Shown here: positions 56,397-64,000 of the stretch, one piece after another
Layout of the letters: each line of letters opens with the position of its first letter
How positions within the stretch are numbered: position 1 is the first letter of the stretch
Assembly (NCBI RefSeq): GCF_000156715.1
Contig: NZ_DS999311.1
Span: 347,471-411,470, forward strand
Source: Francisella philomiragia subsp. philomiragia ATCC 25015
GTDB taxonomy: Bacteria > Pseudomonadota > Gammaproteobacteria > Francisellales > Francisellaceae
Reading direction: 5' to 3'
DNA: 64,000 bases
Made by a program: the position numbers and the translations under genes
Notes under the pieces: model-generated
Told to the model about the DNA's origin: nothing
The model's database searches: none
What the model saw: only the letters and a program-made list of their open reading frames with translations

Positions 56397-59300
56397 ATGG
56401 CTTTAAAAGTAGTTATTTCTCATAGAACTCAATACAAATATGATAAGAAAATTTCATTATCTCCTCATATTATAAGGTTAAGACCTGCTCCACATAGCAG
56501 AACACCAATAGAATCTTACTCTCTCAAGATTAAGCCAAAGAATCATTTTATTAATTGGCAACAAGATCCGTTTGGAAACTATTTAGCTAGATTAGTCTTT
56601 CCCGAACGAACTGATGAGTTTTGTATTGATGTTGAAATTATCGCTGACATGATTACTATCAACCCATTTGACTTCTTTGTTGAAGAGGGAGCAAAAGACT
56701 ATCCTTTCCAATACAAAAAAGATTTGAAAAAAGAATTAGCACCATATCTAGAGTTAGAAGATGACTCAAAAGAGTTAAGAGACTTTGTCGCTTCTATAGA
56801 CAAATCTAAAAAACCTATAATAGACTTCTTAGTAGAGATAAATCAGAAAATATATAACACTCTTAACTATACTATCCGACTTGAACCAGGTGTTCAGACT
56901 CCTAAAGAAACTCTTGATAAAAAACTTGGTAGCTGTAGAGACTTCTCTTGGTTATTTGTACAAGTTTTAAGACATCTTGGTCTTGCAGCAAGATTTGTAT
57001 CTGGCTATTTAGTACAACTAAAAGCTGATGTTGAATCATTAGATGGACCTAATGGACCAGAAGAAGACTTTACAGACTTACATGCTTGGACAGAGGTTTA
57101 TGTACCTGGAGCTGGCTGGATTGGTCTAGATTCTACTAGTGGGCTTTTTGCTGGAGAGGGTCATATTCCACTAGCTTGTACACCTCACTACAATAGTGCT
57201 CATGCTATCGAGGGTGCTACTGATGTCTGTGAAACAGAGTTCTTTTATGAGAACAAGGTCACAAGAATATTTGAGTCTCCAAGAGTTACCAAACCATACA
57301 CAGAAAACCAATGGCAAGATATCTACAATTTGGGCTTCAAAGTTGATAGAGATCTAGTTGAAAATGATGTACGACTAACAATGGGCGGTGAGCCAACTTT
57401 CGTATCTATAGATGATATGGAGTCAGCTCAATGGAATACAGAGGCCGATGGTCCACACAAAAGAGAATTAGCTAATAAACTAGCTAGAAAATTATTATCA
57501 TCTACAACTAATGGTGGATTGTTACATCATGCTCAGGGTAAATGGTATCCAGGAGAGCCTCTTCCAAGATGGCAGACTACTGTTTATTGGCGAAAAGATG
57601 GTAATCCAGTATGGAAAAACCCAGAATTATTGGCAGATATGAATAAATCATATCCATACAAAACTGCTGATGCTAAAAAATTCTTATCTACACTATCTTT
57701 GGTTTTAGGAGTTAGCGATCAAAATATCGTAGCTGCTTATGAAGATCCTATCTACTACATAATGAAAGAGGCTGAACTTCCGATAGATGTCGATCCGATG
57801 AAATATAATCTCAAAGATCCTTTAGAAAGACGTACTATAGCTGAGAAGTTAAGCTTTGGACTAGATGAAGAAGTTGGTTATGTACTGCCTTTAGATTTTG
57901 GTAAAACAAAATGGATAAGCTCTAAATGGGAGTTTAGAAGAGGGAACCTATTTTTATTAGCGGGTAATTCTCCACTTGGCTTTAGACTTCCTTTAGACTC
58001 ATTAATTCTTAAGCCACATGTCGAGATTGAAAAATCTGTCGAAACAGACTTGTTTGCATCATACCCTAACCTTGGGGACTATATAACACCGGTTGAGCAA
58101 AGAGCAAAAGAGATTAACTCAAATACGACACCTCATAATACTTATAGTGCATTTGTAAGAACTGCTATTTCTACAGAAATTAGAAATAATAAGCTATGTA
58201 TATTCTTACCACCGATAAATGATACTGAAGTATTCTTAGATCTAATAGCCTCTATAGAAGCAACTGCCAAAAAATTAAATATAGCAGTTATTATAGAGGG
58301 TTATGAGCCACCTCAAGATAATAGAACAGATAGAATAAAAGTAACTCCAGACCCTGGTGTTATAGAAGTAAACATACAGCCAGCACACTCATGGAAAGAG
58401 CTAAGTGATAATATACTTGGTTTATATGAAGATGCTAGACAGTGCAGACTTGGCACAGAGAAATTTGCAATTGATGGCAAACATACGGGTACTGGTGGTG
58501 GTAACCATGTCACTCTAGGTGCTGCTAAGCCAAGTGATTCACCACTATTAAGAAGACCTAATTTGCTTAGAAGTTTGATAACATTTTGGCAACATCACCC
58601 TGGTTTATCATACTTATTTAGTGGTGCGTTTATTGGTCCTACTTCTCAAGCACCAAGAGTTGATGAGGGAAGACTAGAAAATCTATACGAATTAGAAATA
58701 GCCTTCTCACAAATACCCGATGATGACTCAAATGTACCATTCTGGTTAGTTGATAGATTGTTTAGACATATGCTGACTGATATTACTGGTAACACACATA
58801 GAAGTGAGTTTTGTATCGATAAACTTTACTCACCAGATAGTAGCTCTGGCAGATTAGGTATTTTAGAGCTTAGAGCATTTGATATGCCTCCTCACTCTCA
58901 GATGGCACTATTGCAAATGCTATTAGTAAGAGCATTGGTATCTTGTTTTTGGAAAAAACCATATAAACACGACTTAGTACGCTGGGGGACAAGACTACAT
59001 GATAAGTTCTTATTAGAGCATTATGTAAAAGAAGATATCAGAGAAGTTGTACAATTCCTAAATGATGAAGGCTATGAGTTTAAACTTGAGTGGTTTGATC
59101 CATTCTTTGAGTTTAGATTCCCTCTATATGGTATGACTACTATCAATAATATGCACTGCGAGATAAGAGCTGCGATAGAACCATGGCATGTATTAGGTGA
59201 AGAATCTAGCTCTCAAGGAACTGCAAGATATGTTGACTCTTCTGTAGAGAGATTACAGCTAAAAATCCAAAACTTTAACGATGAAAGATATGCTGTAACA

Positions 59301-59771
59301 TGTAATGGTGTACAAATCCCATTATCAAAGACAAATGTTGAAGGCGAGTATGTCAGTGGTGTTCGATACAAAGCATGGCAGCCGTGGTCAGCATTACATC
59401 CAACTATTGGTGTTGATACTCCATTAACTTTTGATATCGTTGATAAATGGAATAATAGATCTATAGGTGGCTTTAACTACTTTGTTTCTCATCCAGGTGG
59501 CAGAAGTTATGAGACATTCCCTGTTAACTCATACGAAGCGGAATCACGTAGAATTAATAGATACTGGGATTTCAATCATTCACAAGGTGATCTTGTTGAA
59601 AATGATCCTGTTGTATCAGCTACTGGTAATACTGCTTACAGTAATGAGACTAAGAGAGTTATTGTAGATAAAAAAGGTAGCTCTAAACAGTTTAATTTCC
59701 ATCAAATGCCTAAGAATAAAGAATATCCATTTACTTTAGACTTAAGACAAAAATGGATAAAAAATAACTAA
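56397..59771 (+). CDS. Transglutaminase-like / DUF2126 fusion protein
   Basis: 1124 residues. The N-terminal 90 residues fit the bacterial transglutaminase N domain (ISHRTQYKYDKKISLSPHIIRLRP). A transglutaminase/protease core follows with Cys180 (KKLGSCRDFSW), His229 (DLHAWTEVYVPG) and Asp245 (GLDSTSG). From about residue 320 (VRLTMGGEPTFVS) to the end lies DUF2126, a predicted glutamine-synthetase-fold COOH-NH2 ligase, with GKHTGTGGGNHVTLG and HRSEFCIDKLYSPD. Such genes often sit with alpha-E and ATP-grasp genes in a peptide-making cluster; those partners are not nearby here. No signal peptide. Function unknown. Confidence 0.88.
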   Translation: MALKVVISHRTQYKYDKKISLSPHIIRLRPAPHSRTPIESYSLKIKPKNHFINWQQDPFGNYLARLVFPERTDEFCIDVEIIADMITINPFDFFVEEGAKDYPFQYKKDLKKELAPYLELEDDSKELRDFVASIDKSKKPIIDFLVEINQKIYNTLNYTIRLEPGVQTPKETLDKKLGSCRDFSWLFVQVLRHLGLAARFVSGYLVQLKADVESLDGPNGPEEDFTDLHAWTEVYVPGAGWIGLDSTSGLFAGEGHIPLACTPHYNSAHAIEGATDVCETEFFYENKVTRIFESPRVTKPYTENQWQDIYNLGFKVDRDLVENDVRLTMGGEPTFVSIDDMESAQWNTEADGPHKRELANKLARKLLSSTTNGGLLHHAQGKWYPGEPLPRWQTTVYWRKDGNPVWKNPELLADMNKSYPYKTADAKKFLSTLSLVLGVSDQNIVAAYEDPIYYIMKEAELPIDVDPMKYNLKDPLERRTIAEKLSFGLDEEVGYVLPLDFGKTKWISSKWEFRRGNLFLLAGNSPLGFRLPLDSLILKPHVEIEKSVETDLFASYPNLGDYITPVEQRAKEINSNTTPHNTYSAFVRTAISTEIRNNKLCIFLPPINDTEVFLDLIASIEATAKKLNIAVIIEGYEPPQDNRTDRIKVTPDPGVIEVNIQPAHSWKELSDNILGLYEDARQCRLGTEKFAIDGKHTGTGGGNHVTLGAAKPSDSPLLRRPNLLRSLITFWQHHPGLSYLFSGAFIGPTSQAPRVDEGRLENLYELEIAFSQIPDDDSNVPFWLVDRLFRHMLTDITGNTHRSEFCIDKLYSPDSSSGRLGILELRAFDMPPHSQMALLQMLLVRALVSCFWKKPYKHDLVRWGTRLHDKFLLEHYVKEDIREVVQFLNDEGYEFKLEWFDPFFEFRFPLYGMTTINNMHCEIRAAIEPWHVLGEESSSQGTARYVDSSVERLQLKIQNFNDERYAVTCNGVQIPLSKTNVEGEYVSGVRYKAWQPWSALHPTIGVDTPLTFDIVDKWNNRSIGGFNYFVSHPGGRSYETFPVNSYEAESRRINRYWDFNHSQGDLVENDPVVSATGNTAYSNETKRVIVDKKGSSKQFNFHQMPKNKEYPFTLDLRQKWIKNN

Positions 59772-59809
59772 TATCTTAAGATTTTCTCTTTTTAATTCTT
59801 TAAATCAAC

Positions 59810-60352
59810 TTATTGAGCTACTTTAATACTTTGCAAACTATTTGCTAATAACTCTATATAGTTTGGATTTTGAGGAATACCTTTAATATTTTGTTTTTTC
59901 ACAAGCTCACTAAGCTCTTTATTTAAGTCTTTATCTTTATTAATTTCATTAATATTTTGACTTATTGCCGGATAGAGTTGTTCATCAACTTTTTTAATCT
60001 TATCTCGATATATAGACAAACAATCTGAGCTTTGTTCCTCAAGCTGTTGCTGAGTTGCATTTTTTGCATAATAATCTTCTATTTGCTTAGATAAATCCAT
60101 TTGTAATTGAATAAAAATCAGAAACGAGTTAGATTCTAAATGATTCTTTTTTGCTAAAGCTTGAGCATTTTGTAGTACTCTAAGCTCTTGATCTGCATCA
60201 TATAGAGGACTATTAAGCTTATGCTTACATATTCCGACACCTTGCATCAAAGAAGCTCTTTCGACCAAAAGATTAAGAGTCTTTTCAACCGAAGAATAAG
60301 AAGTTCCTACCATAACAGCAAGTAGCGCTATTATTTTGAGTAATTTAGTCAT
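59810..60352 (-). CDS. Exported chorismate mutase, AroQ-gamma type
   Basis: 180 residues with a signal peptide (TKLLKIIALLAVMVGTSYS). The mature helical domain begins LNLLVERASLMQGVGICKHK, LYDADQELRVLQNAQALAKK and FIQLQMDLSKQIE, matching the active-site helices of AroQ chorismate mutase (Arg, Lys and Glu/Arg positions). Secreted AroQ-gamma enzymes are known from Mycobacterium, Salmonella and some plant-associated bacteria; their purpose outside the cytosol is unclear. It is convergent with the transglutaminase gene and divergent from the SOUL lipoprotein gene. Confidence 0.82.
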   Translation of the reverse strand: MTKLLKIIALLAVMVGTSYSSVEKTLNLLVERASLMQGVGICKHKLNSPLYDADQELRVLQNAQALAKKNHLESNSFLIFIQLQMDLSKQIEDYYAKNATQQQLEEQSSDCLSIYRDKIKKVDEQLYPAISQNINEINKDKDLNKELSELVKKQNIKGIPQNPNYIELLANSLQSIKVAQ

Positions 60353-60491
60353 ATTTAAACCTTATTTTATTTAAGTTTTGCACGATTATAACAACCTAAC
60401 CTTACAAAACTTTAACTCTTAGATAACCATATTGTGATTTATAATGATAAGTATAGATATCTTTTACAGCAATTCCTAAGGAGTGTAAGAT

Positions 60492-61115
60492 ATGTTAAAA
60501 AAATCTTTATCGGTAATATCTGCTTTAGCATTATCATCTTGTAGCATAGTTGGAATCAATAATACTCCTCAAGCTAAATATACAAATATTAAAACAGATG
60601 ATAATTTTTCTGTTAGAGTTTATGCTCCTCTTACTGAAGCTCAAGTAACTGTTGAAGACTCTGACTATAAATCTGCTGTCAACAAAGGTTTTGGCTTCTT
60701 GTTTAGATACATAACTGGTGCAAACATTACTAAACAAGATATACAAATGACTGCTCCTGTCAAAATAGAAAAATCATCACAAAAAATTCAGATGACAGCT
60801 CCAGTAATGATAGCTGGAGACGATAAATCATGGACTATAGCTTTTGTATTACCGGCTCAATATACTCTACAAAATGCTCCAAAACCAACTAGTGATAAAA
60901 TCAAATTGGTTGAGAAACCTGAAACTAAAATGGCGGTAGTTACATTTAGTGGTTTCCTAGACAAAGATTCTATAGATAGCAATACGACTAAACTTAAAAC
61001 ATGGATAAAAGCCAACGATTACGAGATAGTCGGTCAACCTGAGGCAGCTGGGTATAATCCGCCATGGACAATACCATTCTTGCGTACTAATGAAGTTATG
61101 ATACCGATAAAATAG
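60492..61115 (+). CDS. SOUL haem-binding family lipoprotein
   Basis: 207 residues. Lipoprotein signal KKSLSVISALALSSC with Cys17 as the lipidation site. The SOUL/HBP pattern follows: FSVRVYAPLTEAQVTVE, FGFLFRYITGANITKQDIQMTAPVKIE, a second KIQMTAPVMIA, and the ending GYNPPWTIPFLRTNEVMIPI. Family members bind haem or tetrapyrroles in eukaryotes; the bacterial role is undefined. The conserved SOUL haem histidine is not evident. ATG at 60492 has TAAGGAG upstream. Confidence 0.85.
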   Translation: MLKKSLSVISALALSSCSIVGINNTPQAKYTNIKTDDNFSVRVYAPLTEAQVTVEDSDYKSAVNKGFGFLFRYITGANITKQDIQMTAPVKIEKSSQKIQMTAPVMIAGDDKSWTIAFVLPAQYTLQNAPKPTSDKIKLVEKPETKMAVVTFSGFLDKDSIDSNTTKLKTWIKANDYEIVGQPEAAGYNPPWTIPFLRTNEVMIPIK

Positions 61116-61155
61116 TCTATTATATTTCAGATATAGTTAGTCCGAAAGAAAATAT

Positions 61156-61233
61156 GTCATTCTACGACTTGATCGTAGAATCCAAGTTTAAAGCTCATAA
61201 TAAGTGGATCCTATGGTCAAGACATAGGATGAC
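61156..61233. repeat. Double-hairpin repeat, copy 1 (GTCAT...ATGAC ends)
   Basis: A 78-base element with GTCAT and ATGAC as terminal inverted repeats. It contains two hairpins: ATTCTACGA/TCGTAGAAT (61159-61181) and ATCCTATG/CATAGGAT (61208-61230), joined by an AT-rich spacer. A second copy lies at 62838-62923. It sits between convergent genes, so it may also end transcription from both sides. Confidence 0.8.
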
Positions 61234-61243
61234 AAAAATGGTT

Positions 61244-61807
61244 TCAAAAGTCATTCGGATTAGCTATATCCATACAAGACTTCAATAAAGCTTTAACCTT
61301 ATCTATTCCTAACTTATTCATCAAATCAATATTTCTTTGCGGTATATCATCAGGGTTTGGATAGTTTGCTATTGCTCTCTCAAGAGACTCTTCTCGAATC
61401 AAGTGCAACATCGGATAAGGCGAACGGTTTGTATAATTCTCAACATCATTTAAGCCTACCCCTTCAAACTGATAATCAGGATGAAAACTTGCAATCTGAT
61501 AAACTCCTTCTAATGACATATCAATCAAAAGGTTATCTGTATCATATAGAAAGTCATTGTAGTCGTAGAAGTCTTGTAAAATATACGGATGAATAACTAA
61601 AGTTGTCTCAATATTCGTGTCACTCTCTAATAACTCAAGTTCTGCCTGTACTTCTGCTAATAATTGCTCTGTGGTTGTTGCTTGTGAGACAAAATAGCGA
61701 ACTCTATTTTTAACAACTTCACGCTTAGCAAATGGGCAAAGATTCATTCCTACAACAAATGTTTTGACCCAATTTTGTGTAGCAGTAATTATTTGCTCTT
61801 TATCCAT
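61244..61807 (-). CDS. DUF1415 family protein
   Basis: 187 residues from ATG at 61807 (TTG at 61819 is the alternative, both with weak ribosome binding sites). The DUF1415 signature is clear: TQNWVKTFVVGMNLCPFAKRE near the start and SFHPDYQFEG, TNRSPYPMLHLIREESLERAI and GIDKVKALLKSC later. Function unknown in the family; it is a cytosolic protein widespread in gammaproteobacteria. The gene is convergent with the SOUL gene across repeat copy 1. Confidence 0.87.
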   Translation of the reverse strand: MDKEQIITATQNWVKTFVVGMNLCPFAKREVVKNRVRYFVSQATTTEQLLAEVQAELELLESDTNIETTLVIHPYILQDFYDYNDFLYDTDNLLIDMSLEGVYQIASFHPDYQFEGVGLNDVENYTNRSPYPMLHLIREESLERAIANYPNPDDIPQRNIDLMNKLGIDKVKALLKSCMDIANPNDF

Positions 61808-61956
61808 GTTGAATGTCAATAATAAGATTTACTTACAACTAGTATACTCTTTTGTCATAATAAGTTTGTATATAAAAATCTCTTCTGCAAGTTACCACGT
61901 TTAATTTCTGCTAAAATAAAGTTACACAAATATATAAACTAGCAACTAGAAGCAAT

Positions 61957-62829
61957 ATGGAAAAAGTAAACTTCACATCTCATGGGTGTAATATATCAGC
62001 GCAACTATATAAGTCTGAAAACTTTGATCAAAATAACAAATATCCTGCGATAATTTTATGTCATGGTTTTGCTGGGTTTAAAGAAGTATTGTTACCGGCA
62101 TATGCAGAAGCTTTTGCAAAGGCTGGGTATGTTGTACTTAACTTTGACTATAGAGGCTTTGGCGAGAGCGAAGGCGAAAGAGGTCGACTAGTGCCAAAAC
62201 TACAAATTGAAGATATTCATTCTGCGATTGATTATGTTGCTGGTTTAGATTTTGTTGATTCTAATAAAATTGGACTTTGGGGTACTTCTTATGGTGGTGC
62301 TAACGCTATCACAGCAGCTGCACAAAATGATCTTGTCAAATGTCTATCAGTTCAGCTAACTTTTGGAAATGGTGAGAGAGTAATCACAGGCAGCATGTCA
62401 GATGAAGAAAAAGAGAAATTCCTTGGCATGATTGACAAAATGTTAGCGAAAAAAGAAAAAACTGGTAAAGAGATGATGGTACCTTTACATAAAGTACTTA
62501 CAGATGAGCAGTCTAAAGGCTTTTATGAAAGATATAGTAAAGAGTATGATGCTTTTGATATTAAAATTCCGTTTCTTACAGTTAATGAAACTATGTCGCA
62601 TAAACCAGATAACTATATTGGTGATTTAAAAATCCCTGTACTAATAGTTGCCTCTGATACTGACTCTGTAAACCCTGTTGAAGAGTCACATATATTGTAT
62701 GAAAAAGCTAATGAGCCAAAAGAGCTAATGGTTCTAGAAGGAATTAGTCACTATGAATGTTATGAAGGTGAGCCTTTAAAGAAAATACTAGCTAAGCAAA
62801 TTGCTTGGTTTGATGAGTATATAAAATAA
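61957..62829 (+). CDS. Alpha/beta hydrolase (dienelactone-hydrolase/peptidase-like)
   Basis: 290 residues. Oxyanion loop LCHGFAGFKEVLLP, then NFDYRGFGESEGERGRLVP, the nucleophile elbow GLWGTSYGGANAITAA (Ser in G-T-S-Y-G), Asp in VASDTDSVNPVEES and His in EGISHYECYEGEPLK. This is the order of Xaa-Pro-peptidase S15-like or esterase-type hydrolases. No signal peptide. Substrate unknown. Monocistronic; followed by repeat copy 2. Confidence 0.85.
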   Translation: MEKVNFTSHGCNISAQLYKSENFDQNNKYPAIILCHGFAGFKEVLLPAYAEAFAKAGYVVLNFDYRGFGESEGERGRLVPKLQIEDIHSAIDYVAGLDFVDSNKIGLWGTSYGGANAITAAAQNDLVKCLSVQLTFGNGERVITGSMSDEEKEKFLGMIDKMLAKKEKTGKEMMVPLHKVLTDEQSKGFYERYSKEYDAFDIKIPFLTVNETMSHKPDNYIGDLKIPVLIVASDTDSVNPVEESHILYEKANEPKELMVLEGISHYECYEGEPLKKILAKQIAWFDEYIK

Positions 62830-62837
62830 CTCGTTTT

Positions 62838-62923
62838 GTCATTCTACGGCTAGATCGTAAAATCTATTTCTTATTTTCAGTTTAAACTCTCAAGTGGATC
62901 CTATGGTCAAGCCATAGGATGAC
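62838..62923. repeat. Double-hairpin repeat, copy 2
   Basis: Same design as copy 1: GTCATTCTACG at the left end, and from 62895 a right half that is identical to copy 1 except for one base (A to C at 62912). The right hairpin is ATCCTATGG/CCATAGGAT, nine perfect pairs. The left hairpin has lost one pair (CGTAA instead of CGTAG). The spacer is eight bases longer than in copy 1. Confidence 0.8.
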
Positions 62924-62930
62924 TAAATAC

Positions 62931-62980
62931 TACCCCGTCTTGCTACGCAAGCCACCCCTTCAATATTTGAAGGGGAATAT
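62931..62980. repeat. Second short palindromic repeat unit
   Basis: Directly after repeat copy 2. It holds a small hairpin CTTGC/GCAAG (62939-62951) and a perfect palindrome CCCCTTCAA/TTGAAGGGG (62955-62975). GC-rich for this genome and unlike nearby intergenic DNA. The rest of the gap to 63064 shows nothing more. Confidence 0.6.
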
Positions 62981-63064
62981 GCACATCAGAGATTAGTAAT
63001 GTCAAAAACAAATGATTAGAGCATAAAGCTATATAAAAAAGAGATGAAACATATAAATTTAACT

Positions 63065-63730
63065 CTAGATCTCTAAATGTTTCTTGACCTTTCTACAACA
63101 GTTAATAAATAAGGAAGGTATATCTCTAAATAAACAACCTCTTTGAAAAATAACTAATTCTAATTTTGATTCTAAATCTTTTAATAACTTTTCCACCTCA
63201 GAATAATATTCATAAATTTCCAGATTAGCATTATCAGATCTAATATTTAATTCTCGTTTTCTAGCTAGGAGAATATCATATATCTTTTTAGAGACTTCAT
63301 TGAAGGGCTCTTTGAGTTCTGGACGCAGAAACATTCTTGTATTATTATACTCTCGCTCAAACTTAATATAGTTCTCATATGCTTTATTTAGTTCTTTCTT
63401 ATTTACAATATATACATACTCTTTTTGTGTCTCTATTCCACTTTTTTGCAGCTTCTTGATTTCTGAATCATCGAAGTTTAACGCCTTATATAATTCATTT
63501 TTATCTTCCTCACCAAGACCTTCAATATACCTATACTCTTTGTAAGTATTGATTGATATTAATATACTACCCCTACAAACTTGTAGATACTCCCATGATT
63601 TATTTGCCACATCCAATTCTCTATCTAGCCACTTTTGCTCCCGAAGGTATTTATAATCTGTTCTAATCTTTAAAGAAGTAACAATATAAGTAAAGATAGC
63701 TGTTAATATAGCTAATAAAATACTATTCAT
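63065..63730 (-). CDS. Membrane-anchored helical protein, unknown function
   Basis: 221 residues. One N-terminal membrane segment (SILLAILTAIFTYIVTSL) followed by a mostly charged helical region (about 30-205) with coiled-coil character (EYNNTRMFLRPELKEPFNEV; YYSEVEKLLKDLESKLEL), and two cysteines near the end (CLFRD; FINCCRKVKKHLEI). Family not recognised. No partner gene suggests a role. It lies 11 bases after the dihydroorotase gene on the same strand, perhaps co-transcribed. Its neighbourhood to repeats hints at an accessory gene. Confidence 0.65.
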   Translation of the reverse strand: MNSILLAILTAIFTYIVTSLKIRTDYKYLREQKWLDRELDVANKSWEYLQVCRGSILISINTYKEYRYIEGLGEEDKNELYKALNFDDSEIKKLQKSGIETQKEYVYIVNKKELNKAYENYIKFEREYNNTRMFLRPELKEPFNEVSKKIYDILLARKRELNIRSDNANLEIYEYYSEVEKLLKDLESKLELVIFQRGCLFRDIPSLFINCCRKVKKHLEI

Positions 63731-63741
63731 AGAAAATTATC

Positions 63742-64000
63742 CTAAAACTCATGATTAAACTCTAAACACTGTCCTCTTTGATCGCTAACAACTTTACCTT
63801 TATGATACTTAACTACACCATTTACAATTGTTGTCTGAACTTTTGATTGGAAAGTGATGCCATTAAATGGAGTCCAACCACATTTATAATGACAACACTC
63901 ATCAGTCACAGTATGTGGATCATTAAGATCTACAAGCACTAAATCAGCATGATACCCTTCACGGATAAAGCCGCGATCTTTTACTTTGTAGACAATTGCC
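63742..64000 (-). CDS. pyrC: Dihydroorotase, C-terminal fragment (runs off the window)
   Basis: Only the last 85 or so codons are in the window; the frame is open to the edge (AIVYKVKDRGFIREGYHADLVLVD region). The ending LNDPHTVTDECCHYKCGWTP, then FQSKVQTTIVNGVVKYHKGK, fits class I dihydroorotases and related cyclic amidohydrolases: the residue pattern K-C-G-W-T-P-F and the beta-sandwich strand with NGVV. It would close the pyrimidine ring in the same pathway as pyrD and pyrF, about 8 kb away. No true start is visible here; the internal GTG at 63939 is not a start. Confidence 0.8.
   Translation of the reverse strand, partial: AIVYKVKDRGFIREGYHADLVLVDLNDPHTVTDECCHYKCGWTPFNGITFQSKVQTTIVNGVVKYHKGKVVSDQRGQCLEFNHEF

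Noticed and set aside
1-64000. tRNA genes, CRISPR arrays, prophage or toxin-antitoxin pairs
   Set aside because: None was seen when reading both strands; no regular spaced repeats, no tRNA-like T-loop with matching stems, and no phage structural genes.

Overview
The base composition (strongly AT-rich), codon use and gene content point to Francisella, closest in my judgement to the F. tularensis / F. novicida lineage. The acid phosphatase AcpA, a Francisella-type pilin, two tandem late lipid A acyltransferases and the ilvE-leuACDB cluster support this. I cannot tell the exact species from sequence alone. No tRNA, rRNA, CRISPR array, prophage or intact insertion sequence was recognised. The window is mostly compact chromosomal DNA with short intergenic gaps.

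Layout. 0-4 kb: lepA, rpsT, a small tautomerase, bamE and a SIS-domain protein. 4-9.7 kb: a secreted glycoside-hydrolase-like protein, an MFS exporter with a divergent LysR regulator, and an FUSC-type membrane protein. 9.7-15.5 kb: yggS and rsmG, an aromatic amino acid permease, a DUF1275 protein preceded by an unlisted 38-residue ORF, a nitroreductase, a second LysR and a cytochrome b561. 15.6-22.6 kb: Pit phosphate transporter with its DUF47 partner, acpA, and pxpBAC with an MHS-type transporter (5-oxoproline use). 22.7-27.7 kb: a tandem UspA protein, a PLD/helicase/DUF3427 protein, a secreted RCC1-repeat protein and a YqeG phosphatase. 27.8-32.2 kb: rsmI, murC, aroE and two exported proteins of unknown role. 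32.3-36.6 kb: rpmH-rnpA-yidD-yidC, two lpxL-type genes and a type IV pilin. 37-41 kb: efp, orn, ppdK. 41.1-46.9 kb: a leucine-rich leader ORF, then ilvE-leuA-leuC-leuD-leuB. 47-54.7 kb: a POT peptide transporter, a GH32 enzyme with an MFS transporter, a GT39-like membrane glycosyltransferase, dtd, tyrA and a small membrane protein. 54.7-64 kb: pyrD-like, pyrF, a large transglutaminase/DUF2126 protein, an exported chorismate mutase, a SOUL lipoprotein, a DUF1415 protein, an alpha/beta hydrolase, a membrane-anchored unknown and the 3' end of a dihydroorotase gene.

How it fits together. Much of the window serves central housekeeping: translation (lepA, rpsT, rpmH, efp, dtd, rsmG, rsmI), membrane insertion (yidD, yidC, bamE), cell wall and LPS (murC, lpxL pair), leucine, aromatic and pyrimidine synthesis. 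Between these lie accessory nutrient modules: phosphate with acid phosphatase, 5-oxoproline, and fructoside use.

Most interesting signals: (1) a 59-codon leader ORF before ilvE whose last twelve codons hold six Leu codons, five of them CTC, and whose CCCTC can pair with the ilvE ribosome binding site; (2) a 38-codon ORF with a near-perfect Shine-Dalgarno upstream of the DUF1275 gene; (3) a nested inverted-repeat element beyond lepA; (4) a PLD-helicase-DUF3427 gene almost abutting a secreted RCC1-repeat gene; (5) two copies of a short double-hairpin repeat with GTCAT/ATGAC ends. I see no clear multi-gene system that is wholly new.
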